This document shows, one piece after another, positions 1-7,002 of a stretch of 64,000 bases of DNA (its first letter is position 1; every line of letters starts with the position of its first letter). Position numbers and translations under genes: made by a program. The notes beneath the pieces were generated by a model that saw nothing but the letters and a program-made list of their open reading frames with translations, had not been told where the DNA came from and made no database searches. Origin of the DNA: Streptomyces sp. SID12488 (GTDB lineage Bacteria > Actinomycetota > Actinomycetes > Streptomycetales > Streptomycetaceae); assembly GCF_010548275.1 (NCBI RefSeq), contig NZ_JAAGLT010000001.1, positions 310,001 to 374,000 of the forward strand, written 5' to 3'.

Positions 1-91
1 GCCAGGAGCGGAAACAGGGTGTGCGTCGAGGGGCCCGGAACCGCTACGATGCTTTCTGTGCCGCGGTCATGTTGACCTGCGGCGCGCATGT

Positions 92-162
92 GCGGGCGTA
101 GCTCAATGGTAGAGCCCTAGTCTTCCAAACTAGCTACGCGGGTTCGATTCCCGTCGCCCGCT
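92..162 (+). tRNA. tRNA-Gly (anticodon UCC)
   Basis: A full cloverleaf can be folded. The seven-base acceptor arm pairs GCGGGCG with CGCCCGC. The D arm is GCTC...GAGC. The anticodon stem CTAGT/ACTAG holds the loop CTTCCAA, giving anticodon TCC. The T arm carries GGTTCGATTCC. The CCA end is not encoded. A -10-like TACGAT lies at 45-50, about 40 bases upstream, and a strong hairpin follows at 174-201, so the gene looks like a single transcription unit. Confidence 0.97.
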
Positions 163-173
163 CTCTCTCGCCG

Positions 174-201
174 CCGGCCCGGTTCCTCGGAACCGGGCCG
201 G
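174..201 (+). terminator. Hairpin terminator after tRNA-Gly
   Basis: A 13-bp perfect stem (174-186 with 189-201) closes on a two-base gap and is followed by TTGCGTTTT. It lies 12 bases past the tRNA end and should stop the tRNA transcript. Confidence 0.75.
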
Positions 202-255
202 TTGCGTTTTCCCACGGCGGCCGGACCCTGTGGTCTGCGTGGTGTGCCACTGAGG

Positions 256-459
256 TCAGAACTGGATCTCGTTGAGCGTTTCGGCTATCGAGTTCATGAA
301 GCGTTGGATGTCGTCCGCCATGCCGGTCGAGGCGAGGAAGAAGCCGAAGAGGACGGCGACGATCGCCGGGCCCGCCTTGATCGTGCCTCCACGAATCAGC
401 ACCACCAGGATGATTCCCAACATCAGCACCACTGACAACGAAATGGCCACACTGATCAC
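256..459 (-). CDS. Small conserved membrane protein
   Basis: About 67 residues, starting at a GTG at 459-457. The open frame extends to 576, but the extra N-terminus is Arg-rich, has no convincing ribosome site and does not look like a natural protein start. Two hydrophobic stretches are visible: one right after the start (ISLSVVLMLGIILVVLI) and a second around AGPAIVAVLFGFFLASTG. They are followed by an amphipathic tail. I know this type as a short conserved Streptomyces membrane protein without assigned function. The start could instead be the GTG at 450. It has no obvious operon partner. Confidence 0.65.
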   Translation of the reverse strand: MISVAISLSVVLMLGIILVVLIRGGTIKAGPAIVAVLFGFFLASTGMADDIQRFMNSIAETLNEIQF

Positions 460-655
460 ACCCTTTGGTCGGTCCGCTCTACCGGCCCAGGGACGCGTTC
501 CCTCGCACCCCCGCCAGATCCATCGTGCCACCAACGAGGCCGCCGTATGCGGCCGGTGACGCATCATCGGCCCCACGGGATCGATTTATCCGCACAGAGA
601 AACCCAGAGCACGGAAATGTGTTCTTTGTGAGTACTTAGGGCGACATTTACGGTT

Positions 656-1120
656 CTAAAGGCCCAGAAGTGCGCGCATTTTGGCGTACTTCTCGGTCAG
701 GCGGGTCCGGGTGGGGGCGTCCAGCGCCGCCTGGCGGGCCGGGTCCGCGTTGTGCGCCAGGTCCGCCTCCTTGACCAGGAGCGCGCCCGGGGTGTCGAGG
801 ATGCGCCGGGCGTACGCCTCGGGGGCCTCCCCCGCGCGCTTGGTGACGGCCAGCACGATGTCCTTCGTACGACGGGACAACGCGGCTTCTTCCAGCCAGT
901 GTTCGGACAGCGCGTCGTCCTCCACGGCGTCGTGCAGCCAGGCCGCCGCGACCTGCTCCTCATCGCCTCCACGCGCGCGTACGCCCTCCGCGACGGCCTG
1001 GAGGTGCTCCGCGTAGGGGCGGCCCGCCTTGTCCGTCTGCGTGGCGTGTGCGGCCCGGGCCGCGGCCTCTACTTCGGCCAGGGTCAGGGGCGTTCGGGGG
1101 GCTGGAGGATTCTTGGTCAT
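656..1120 (-). CDS. Small HD-domain protein, RelA/SpoT-hydrolase-like
   Basis: 154 residues, ATG start. The protein carries the metal-binding pattern of the RelA/SpoT hydrolase HD domain: a His in YAEHLQAVA, the pair in AAWLHDAVEDD, and an Asp in LVKEADLAHN. This corresponds to the H, HD and D of that fold. There is no synthetase, TGS or ACT domain, and the length fits a single HD domain. It is therefore a candidate small alarmone hydrolase or a related nucleotide pyrophosphohydrolase; the substrate is inferred only. It lies 45 bases downstream of the phosphatase gene on the same strand and may be co-transcribed with it. No clear Shine-Dalgarno precedes the ATG. Confidence 0.75.
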   Translation of the reverse strand: MTKNPPAPRTPLTLAEVEAAARAAHATQTDKAGRPYAEHLQAVAEGVRARGGDEEQVAAAWLHDAVEDDALSEHWLEEAALSRRTKDIVLAVTKRAGEAPEAYARRILDTPGALLVKEADLAHNADPARQAALDAPTRTRLTEKYAKMRALLGL

Positions 1121-1165
1121 CCGGTCAGTGTGGGGCTCGGCCGGTCGGTGGGCTTCGATGGTCGT

Positions 1166-2344
1166 TCAGATCGTTGCCTGGGCCGTGGGGCCCTCTCGGC
1201 AGACCAGAAGGAGGGCCCGGTCGTCGTTCACGTCCTTGGCGACCGCCTCGATGAGGTGCCAGGCCGCGCCGTGGAAGCCGCCGGCCACATAGCGGTCGGC
1301 CTCGCCCGTCAGACGGTCGATGCCCTCGACGATGTCCCGCTCCGACGTCTCGACCAGACCGTCCGTGAAGAGCATCAGGACGTCCCCGGGGCGCAGCGAT
1401 CCCTTCACGGGGTCGAACTGGGCTCCGTCGTACACACCCAACAGCGGTCCCTCCGCCGCCTTTTCCTCCCAACGGCCCGTGCCCGCGCTGAGCTGGAGGC
1501 CCGGTGGGTGGCCGGCCGAGAAGATTTCGTAGTCGCCCGAGTCCAGGTCCAGGACCAGGTGGATCGAGGTCGCGAAGCCCTCGTCCCAGTCCTGGCGGAG
1601 GAGGTAGCCGTTCGCCGCCGGGAGGAAGGCGTGGGGCGGCAGTGAGCCCAGCAGGCCTCCGAAGGCGCCCGAGAGGAGCAGGGCCCGGGAACCCGCGTCC
1701 ATGCCCTTGCCCGAGACGTCCGTCAGGACGACCTCCATCGTGCGGCCCCCGTTCGTGCGGGCCGCCACCACGAAGTCGCCCGAGAACGACTGGCCGCCCG
1801 CCGGGCGCAGAGCCATCTCCCGGTGCCAGCCCTGGGGCAGTTGCGGCAACTTGCTCTGGACGCGGATGCGTTCACGCAGGTCGAACAGCATCGTGCCGCC
1901 GCGGCGCCAGGGGACTCCTACGCGGCTGCGGAACTGTGCGATCAGCAGGCCGAAGAAACCGCAGGCCGCCACGACCAGGACCACGCCCGGGGTGACCCTG
2001 GACGGGCCCTCCGTGTACGGGCCGAGCTTCACCGACTCCACGATCAGTGCCGTCGCCGCCGCCGCATACAGGCCGAGCAGGCTGGCCGGGCGCAGCAGGA
2101 GGCCGCCCGCGACGATCGGGAGGACGAGCGCGGCCGGTGAGCACCACACCGAGTTGGCGAGGGTCGTGGCCGCGATGATCGGGATCATGATGAGCAGGCC
2201 GGCGAGCGCGATCCAGTCCGAACCGTCGCCCCGGAAGTAGTCCACGGCGGATCTGCGCAGGCCGGTGCGGACCCGGTGAAGTTGCTTCTTCAACCGGGCC
2301 GTGAACGTCTCGGCCTCCGCGCGCCGCTCTCGTCCTGCTGCCAT
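1166..2344 (-). CDS. Membrane-tethered PP2C/SpoIIE-type Ser/Thr phosphatase
   Basis: 392 residues. A basic N-terminus is followed by roughly five hydrophobic segments between residues 45 and 160 (for example ALAGLLIMIPIIAATTLANS and GVVLVVAACGFFGLLIAQF). A cytoplasmic SpoIIE/PP2C domain fills the rest. Its metal-binding motifs are visible: SGDFVVAA, VLTDVSGKGMDAG, FSAGHPPGL, and near the C-terminus LMLFTDGLVE and NDDRALLLV. Proteins of this class dephosphorylate anti-anti-sigma factors in partner-switching pathways, and Streptomyces encodes many. No anti-sigma partner is adjacent, so the target is unknown. It is divergent from the acetyltransferase gene. Confidence 0.9.
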   Translation of the reverse strand: MAAGRERRAEAETFTARLKKQLHRVRTGLRRSAVDYFRGDGSDWIALAGLLIMIPIIAATTLANSVWCSPAALVLPIVAGGLLLRPASLLGLYAAAATALIVESVKLGPYTEGPSRVTPGVVLVVAACGFFGLLIAQFRSRVGVPWRRGGTMLFDLRERIRVQSKLPQLPQGWHREMALRPAGGQSFSGDFVVAARTNGGRTMEVVLTDVSGKGMDAGSRALLLSGAFGGLLGSLPPHAFLPAANGYLLRQDWDEGFATSIHLVLDLDSGDYEIFSAGHPPGLQLSAGTGRWEEKAAEGPLLGVYDGAQFDPVKGSLRPGDVLMLFTDGLVETSERDIVEGIDRLTGEADRYVAGGFHGAAWHLIEAVAKDVNDDRALLLVCREGPTAQATI

Positions 2345-2455
2345 TAGTTCGGGACCCTATCCATCGGACCAGCCGCTTGGCACGGGAGGTCCCACTTGTC
2401 CCCCGTCCGAGCTTCGACTTCACAGTGAAACCCACCGAGGGCCGGTCCGAGGCCC

Positions 2456-2474
2456 CGAGGGAGAAATTCCCTCG
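2456..2474. promoter_or_regulatory. Palindrome in divergent promoter region
   Basis: A 7-bp perfect inverted repeat, CGAGGGA-GAAAT-TCCCTCG, lies 32 bases upstream of the acetyltransferase start, in the gap shared with the phosphatase gene. It could be an operator or an mRNA hairpin. I recognise no regulator for it. Confidence 0.3.
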
Positions 2475-2506
2475 CTCGTCCCGCATTGCCCTGGTAGTCA
2501 TGCTCC

Positions 2507-3757
2507 ATGACGACCTCCAGTACCCCCGCCACGACCGACCTGCGGGTGCTCCGGCCCGACGACTGGGATCAGTGGTACGACAACCTGCTCCGTGCCTTCG
2601 GCGGAATGCCGGAGTCCGCCGAGGAGCGGGAGTTGTGGAAATCACTCACCGAGTACGACCGTTTCGTGGGCGTCTGGGACGGTGACGCGTGTGTGGGCAG
2701 TGCGGGTGCCTTCACATTCCAGGTAACCGTACCGGGTGGTGCCTCTGTGCAGGCGGCGGGCGTCACGATGGTCGGCGTCGCCGGCACGCACCGCAGGCGC
2801 GGGGTGCTCACGTCGATGATGCGACGGCAGCTGGACGACGTACGGAGCTGGGGCGAGCCGCTGGCCGTGCTCACGGCCTCCGAGCCCGCCATCTACGGGC
2901 GGTTCGGGTACGGGGCCGCCACCCACTCGCTGGCCTTCGAGATCGACACGACGCGGGTACGGCTGGAGGCGCCGGCCGGTGCCGATGAAGTACGGCTGCG
3001 GTATGCCGTACCGGCCGAGGCCCTCGACGTCTGTGAGGCGGTGTACGCGCGGCGGGTGCCGGAGCGGCCCGGGATGCTGGCCCGGATGCCCGGCTGGGAG
3101 CGCGTCATGGTGCTCGATCCGGAGAGCGAGCGGGGCGGGGCGTCGCCGTTGCAGTGCGTTGTCGCCGAGCGGGGCACTGATGTTGTGGGGTTCGCCCGGT
3201 TCCGGGTCAAGCCCGACTGGGATCTCGCCGGGTCCAACAGCTCGGTTGTCGTCGAGGATGTGGAGGCCCTCGACGCCGCTTCGCAGGGGGCGTTGTGGCG
3301 GTTCCTGTTCGACATCGACCTGACGTCGAAGATCGTCGCGCGCGGGCGGCCGGTCGAGGAGCCGTGGCATCACATGGTGTCGGACATCCGGCGGTGCGGG
3401 CTGCGCAGGCGGGACGCGCTGTACGTACGACTGGTCGACGTGGGGGCCGCGTTGGAGGCGCGGACGTATCAGGCGCCGGTGGATGTCGTGTTCGACGTCG
3501 AGGACGCGTTCTGTCCGTGGAACTCCGGGCGGTGGCGACTGACGGGCGATGCCAAGGGCGCGGTGTGCCGGCGTACGGAGGACGCGGCTGATCTCGCGCT
3601 GTCCGTACGGGAGTTGGGGGCCGCCTATCTGGGCGGCGTGCCGTTGGCCGGGCTGGGGGCCGCCGGGCGGGTGCGTGAGCTTCGGCATGGTGCGCTGGCC
3701 GAGGCCTCGGTGGCGTTCGGGTCGGTGGTGGAGCCCTGGCTGTCCCACGGGTTCTGA
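2507..3757 (+). CDS. GNAT N-acetyltransferase, Eis-like
   Basis: 416 residues, ATG start. The N-terminal third is a GNAT domain: the acetyl-CoA site is seen in VTMVGVAGTHRRRGVLTSMM. Then comes AVLTASEPAIYGRFGYG, typical of the Eis (enhanced intracellular survival) family. A second GNAT-like half follows, and the C-terminal part resembles a sterol-carrier-protein-2-like domain, as in Eis. The length matches the Eis family. Mycobacterial Eis acetylates amines, including aminoglycosides, at several positions; whether this copy does so cannot be read from the sequence. It is transcribed convergently with the glycosylase gene, whose stop is only 32 bases away. Confidence 0.9.
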   Translation: MTTSSTPATTDLRVLRPDDWDQWYDNLLRAFGGMPESAEERELWKSLTEYDRFVGVWDGDACVGSAGAFTFQVTVPGGASVQAAGVTMVGVAGTHRRRGVLTSMMRRQLDDVRSWGEPLAVLTASEPAIYGRFGYGAATHSLAFEIDTTRVRLEAPAGADEVRLRYAVPAEALDVCEAVYARRVPERPGMLARMPGWERVMVLDPESERGGASPLQCVVAERGTDVVGFARFRVKPDWDLAGSNSSVVVEDVEALDAASQGALWRFLFDIDLTSKIVARGRPVEEPWHHMVSDIRRCGLRRRDALYVRLVDVGAALEARTYQAPVDVVFDVEDAFCPWNSGRWRLTGDAKGAVCRRTEDAADLALSVRELGAAYLGGVPLAGLGAAGRVRELRHGALAEASVAFGSVVEPWLSHGF

Positions 3758-3789
3758 AATCCCGGGCCAGGGCGTCTGGTTGTGCTTTC

Positions 3790-4599
3790 TCAGTCGCGTT
3801 GGCAGGTGGGGCACCAGAAGAGGTTGCGGGCGGCGAGGTCGGCGGTGCGGATCTCGCCGCCACAGAGATGGCAGGGCAGGTTGGCCCTGCGGTAGACGTA
3901 GACCTCGCCGCCGTGGTCGTCGACGCGCGGCGCGCGGCCCATCGCCTCCGGGGTGTGTTCCGGGCGGACGGTGTCGATGCGGTTGTTGCGTACGCCCTCG
4001 CGCATGAGGGCGACCAGGTCGCTCCAGAGCGCGTCCCACTCGGTGGGTGTGATGTCCCTGCCAGGGCGGTACGGGTCGATGCCGTGCCGGAAGAGGACCT
4101 CGGCGCGGTAGACGTTTCCCACGCCCGCGATGACCTTCTGGTCCATGAGGAGGGCGGCGATCGTCGTACGACTGCGGCTGACGCGGGCGTAGGCGGTCTG
4201 GTGGTCGGCGTCCGGGCGGAGGGGGTCGGGGCCCAGCCGATCGTGTATCGCCTGCTTCTCGGGGTCCGTGATGAGGGCGCAGGTGGTGGGGCCCCGGAGG
4301 TCCACGTACGAGGTGCTGTTCGCGAGCCGGAGGCGGACCGTGTCCGTGGGGGGCGGGGCGGGGGCGTCGCCGAAGTTGACCTTGCCGAAGAGGCCGAGGT
4401 GGATGTGGACCCAGTCGGCTTCGCGGAAGCGGAGGAAGAGGTGCTTGCCGTGGGCGTCGGTGTGGGTCAGTTCCGCGCGGTCGAGGAGGGCGGCTGCGTC
4501 GGAGAACTTGCCCTGGGGGCTGGTGACATGGGGTGCGGTGTCCAGGAACGCGGCGCCGTAGTCCTGGGCGAGCCGGTGGATCGTGTGCCCCTCAGGCAC
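3790..4599 (-). CDS. Fpg/Nei-family DNA glycosylase-lyase
   Basis: 269 residues, starting at a GTG with AAGGAG five bases upstream. After removal of the initiator Met the protein begins Pro-Glu-Gly-His, and the N-terminal Pro is the family's Schiff-base nucleophile. Further hallmarks are KHLFLRF, the helix-two-turns-helix region DQKVIAGVGNVYRAEVLF, and a C-terminal zinc finger, CHLCGG...CPTCQ. These enzymes excise oxidised bases and cut the strand in base-excision repair. PEGHTIHR at the N-terminus is more like endonuclease VIII (Nei) than MutM. An intergenic repeat and then rpiB lie upstream on the same strand. Confidence 0.93.
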   Translation of the reverse strand: MPEGHTIHRLAQDYGAAFLDTAPHVTSPQGKFSDAAALLDRAELTHTDAHGKHLFLRFREADWVHIHLGLFGKVNFGDAPAPPPTDTVRLRLANSTSYVDLRGPTTCALITDPEKQAIHDRLGPDPLRPDADHQTAYARVSRSRTTIAALLMDQKVIAGVGNVYRAEVLFRHGIDPYRPGRDITPTEWDALWSDLVALMREGVRNNRIDTVRPEHTPEAMGRAPRVDDHGGEVYVYRRANLPCHLCGGEIRTADLAARNLFWCPTCQRD

Positions 4600-4639
4600 G
4601 GTGCTCCTTCTTTGTTCGCGGGTGGGTCGGGGTTGCGGT

Positions 4640-4752
4640 AGGGGTTTTCGCCCCCGCCGCCCCTACCCGTCCCATCCTGTTCCTGGGGGCTGCGCCCCCA
4701 GCCCCCCCTTTCGCGCTGAACGCGCTCGTCCTCAATCGCCGGACGGGCTGGA
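4640..4752 (+). repeat. Dispersed GC-rich intergenic repeat, copy 1
   Basis: Between rpiB and the glycosylase gene. It contains the run GGGGTTTTCGCCCCCGCC, then CCCCTACCCGTCCCAT, a GGGGGCTGCGCCCCC hairpin, and an end reading CGTCCTCAATCGCCGGACGG. The same ordered blocks recur at 15583-15657 and, inverted, at 35232-35344, so this is a dispersed element and not a terminator unique to one gene. Confidence 0.8.
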
Positions 4753-4765
4753 GGGTGCCGCCGCC

Positions 4766-5251
4766 CTACTGCTGGGGGTGGTGCGGCGGGATCGGCGGCA
4801 GGTCGCCTGTCGTCTCGTAGGCGGTGAGCATGTCGATGCGCCGTTGGTGACGCTCGTCGCCCGAGAACGGGGTCGCCAGGAAGGTCTCCACGAACTTCGT
4901 CGCCTCGTCCTGCGTGTGCATGCGGGCGCCCACCGCGACCACGTTGGCGTTGTTGTGCTGGCGGCCCAGCGACGCGGTCTCCTCGCTCCAGGCCAGCGCC
5001 GCGCGCACGCCCTTCACCTTGTTCGCCGCGATCTGCTCGCCGTTGCCCGAGCCGCCGATGACGATGCCGAGGCCGTCCGGGTCCGCCGCCGTGCGCTCCG
5101 CGGCGCGGAGGCAGAAGGGCGGGTAGTCGTCGAGGGCGTCGTAGATGTGGGGGCCGCAGTCCACGGGGTCGTGGCCGGCCTCCCTGAGCCACTCGACGAG
5201 GTGGTTCTTGAGTTCGAAGCCCGCATGGTCGGAGCCGAGATACACGCGCAT
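4766..5251 (-). CDS. rpiB: Ribose-5-phosphate isomerase B
   Basis: 161 residues. It interconverts ribose 5-phosphate and ribulose 5-phosphate in the non-oxidative pentose phosphate pathway. The LacA/RpiB signature is clear: MRVYLGSDHAGFELK at the N-terminus, YPPFC, then GIVIGGSGNGEQIAANK. The loop carries Glu72 where E. coli RpiB has its catalytic Cys, which is the actinobacterial form described for M. tuberculosis. HNNANVVAVGARM and the Arg-rich C-terminus (HQRRID) supply phosphate ligands. Length is normal. It is divergent from the permease gene, with 211 bases between them. Confidence 0.95.
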   Translation of the reverse strand: MRVYLGSDHAGFELKNHLVEWLREAGHDPVDCGPHIYDALDDYPPFCLRAAERTAADPDGLGIVIGGSGNGEQIAANKVKGVRAALAWSEETASLGRQHNNANVVAVGARMHTQDEATKFVETFLATPFSGDERHQRRIDMLTAYETTGDLPPIPPHHPQQ

Positions 5252-5462
5252 GTTCCGAGTGTGACATGTCTGTTTCCGGGAAGCAGCGCCGGGGGCTGAT
5301 CGCGAAAAGCTGTGGCAACACTACGAAACCTCAAGAAAACCTCAAGTAACGATCCGGATTCAAAGGTTCAAGAATCCCTTTGCCTCCGATTCACTGGACC
5401 GACCGTTTACGCCGTCCCTACCGGCGCGCTTCCCCGTTCACCCGGCGCAAAGGAATTCCCCC

Positions 5463-6953
5463 ATGACCTCGCAGCCGAGCTCCTCCCCGCCTTCTCCCCC
5501 GGACTCTCCCTCGTCCTCCGGTCTTCAGGCCGGGCTGAAGAACCGACATCTGTCGATGATCGCCATCGGCGGTGTCATCGGCGCCGGACTCTTCGTCGGG
5601 TCCAGCTCCGGTATCCGTACCGCCGGGCCGGGCATCCTTCTCTCGTACGCGCTCGTCGGCACGCTCGTCGTGCTGGTGATGCGGATGCTCGGCGAGATGT
5701 CCGCCGCCAATCCGACCTCCGGTTCGTTCTCCGCGCACGCCGACCGGGCGCTCGGGCGCTGGGCCGGGTTCTCCATCGGCTGGCTGTACTGGTTCTTCTG
5801 GGTCGTCGTGCTCGCCGTGGAGGCGACCGCCGGTGCCACCATTCTCGAAGGGTGGGTTCCCGCCGTACCTCAGTGGGCCTGGGCGCTCATCGTGATGATG
5901 GTGCTGACCGCGACCAACCTCGTCTCGGTCGGTTCCTACGGCGAGTTCGAGTTCTGGTTCGCCGGTATCAAGGTCGTCGCCATCAGTGCTTTCGTGATCA
6001 TTGGTGGGCTTGCCGTGTTCGGCGTGCTTCCCGGGGTCGACAGTGACAAGGCCGGGCTCTCCAATCTCACCGACTCCGGCGGGTTCCTGCCCAACGGGCC
6101 CGGCGCCATCCTCACCGGCGTACTGCTCGTCGTCTTCTCCTTCATGGGCAGTGAGATCGCCACGCTGGCCGCCGGGGAGTCCGAGGACCCGCAGCGGGCC
6201 GTCACCAAGTCCACCAACAGCATCATCTGGCGGGTCGGCGTCTTCTATCTCGGGTCGATCTTCGTCGTCGTCACCCTGCTGCCGTGGAACGACCCCTCGA
6301 TCAAGGAGAAGGGCTCGTACGTCGCCGCCCTCGACTCCCTCGGTATCGCGCACGCCGGTCAGATCATGAACTTCATCGTGCTGACCTCGGTGCTGTCCTG
6401 CCTCAACTCCGGGCTCTACACGGCCTCCCGCATGGCCTTCTCGCTCGGGCAGCGCGGTGACGCGCCCAAGGCCTTCGCGCGGACCACCCCCCGTGGTGTG
6501 CCGCTCGCGGCGATCATCGCGTCGGTCGTCTTCGGCTTCGTCGCCGTCTTCTTCAACTACAAGTTCCCCGACTCGGTCTTCCTCTTCCTCGTCAACTCCT
6601 CCGGCGCCGTCGCCCTGTTCGTCTGGCTGGTCATCTGCTTCTCGCAGCTGCGCATGCGGAAGATCATCGAGCGCGAGTCACCGGAGAAGCTCGTCGTACG
6701 GATGTGGCTGTACCCGTATCTGACCTGGGCGACCGCCGCCCTCATCGTGTTCGTCCTCGGCTACATGCTCACCGACACCGAGCACGACGGGCGCGAGACC
6801 GTGCTGCTGTCGCTGCTGGTGGCGGCCGTTGTGCTCGCCATCGCCGTCGTCCGGCAGAAGACCGGGCGCGGATCGGCGGTCGTCAGCGGCCCTCGGAGCC
6901 CGGGCACCGTCGATGACGGCGACGACGTCAACGAGGTCGTCAAGGTCGGCTGA
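5463..6953 (+). CDS. Amino-acid permease (APC superfamily, AAT/GABA type)
   Basis: 496 residues, ATG start with AAAGGAA upstream. A Ser/Pro-rich cytoplasmic N-terminus of about 25 residues precedes twelve predicted membrane segments. The substrate-binding start of TM1 is IAIGGVIGAGLFVGSSSGI, and TM6 carries VVFSFMGSEIATLAAGESE, both standard for proton-coupled amino-acid transporters of the AAT family. GABA, aromatic or basic amino acids are possible substrates; the exact one cannot be read. The leader contains a 10-base direct repeat (AAACCTCAAG twice around 5325-5347), which might be an operator. No partner gene is adjacent in the same direction. Confidence 0.9.
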   Translation: MTSQPSSSPPSPPDSPSSSGLQAGLKNRHLSMIAIGGVIGAGLFVGSSSGIRTAGPGILLSYALVGTLVVLVMRMLGEMSAANPTSGSFSAHADRALGRWAGFSIGWLYWFFWVVVLAVEATAGATILEGWVPAVPQWAWALIVMMVLTATNLVSVGSYGEFEFWFAGIKVVAISAFVIIGGLAVFGVLPGVDSDKAGLSNLTDSGGFLPNGPGAILTGVLLVVFSFMGSEIATLAAGESEDPQRAVTKSTNSIIWRVGVFYLGSIFVVVTLLPWNDPSIKEKGSYVAALDSLGIAHAGQIMNFIVLTSVLSCLNSGLYTASRMAFSLGQRGDAPKAFARTTPRGVPLAAIIASVVFGFVAVFFNYKFPDSVFLFLVNSSGAVALFVWLVICFSQLRMRKIIERESPEKLVVRMWLYPYLTWATAALIVFVLGYMLTDTEHDGRETVLLSLLVAAVVLAIAVVRQKTGRGSAVVSGPRSPGTVDDGDDVNEVVKVG

Positions 6954-7002
6954 TCTCGGTTGGCTCGGTTGCCTCAGTTGGCTTGAGTGGTCGGGGAGTT
7001 GT

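Noticed and set aside
92..162. tRNA-Gly as an integration site for an island.
   Set aside because: The genes next to it are ordinary chromosomal genes; no integrase and no repeat of the tRNA 3' end was seen nearby.
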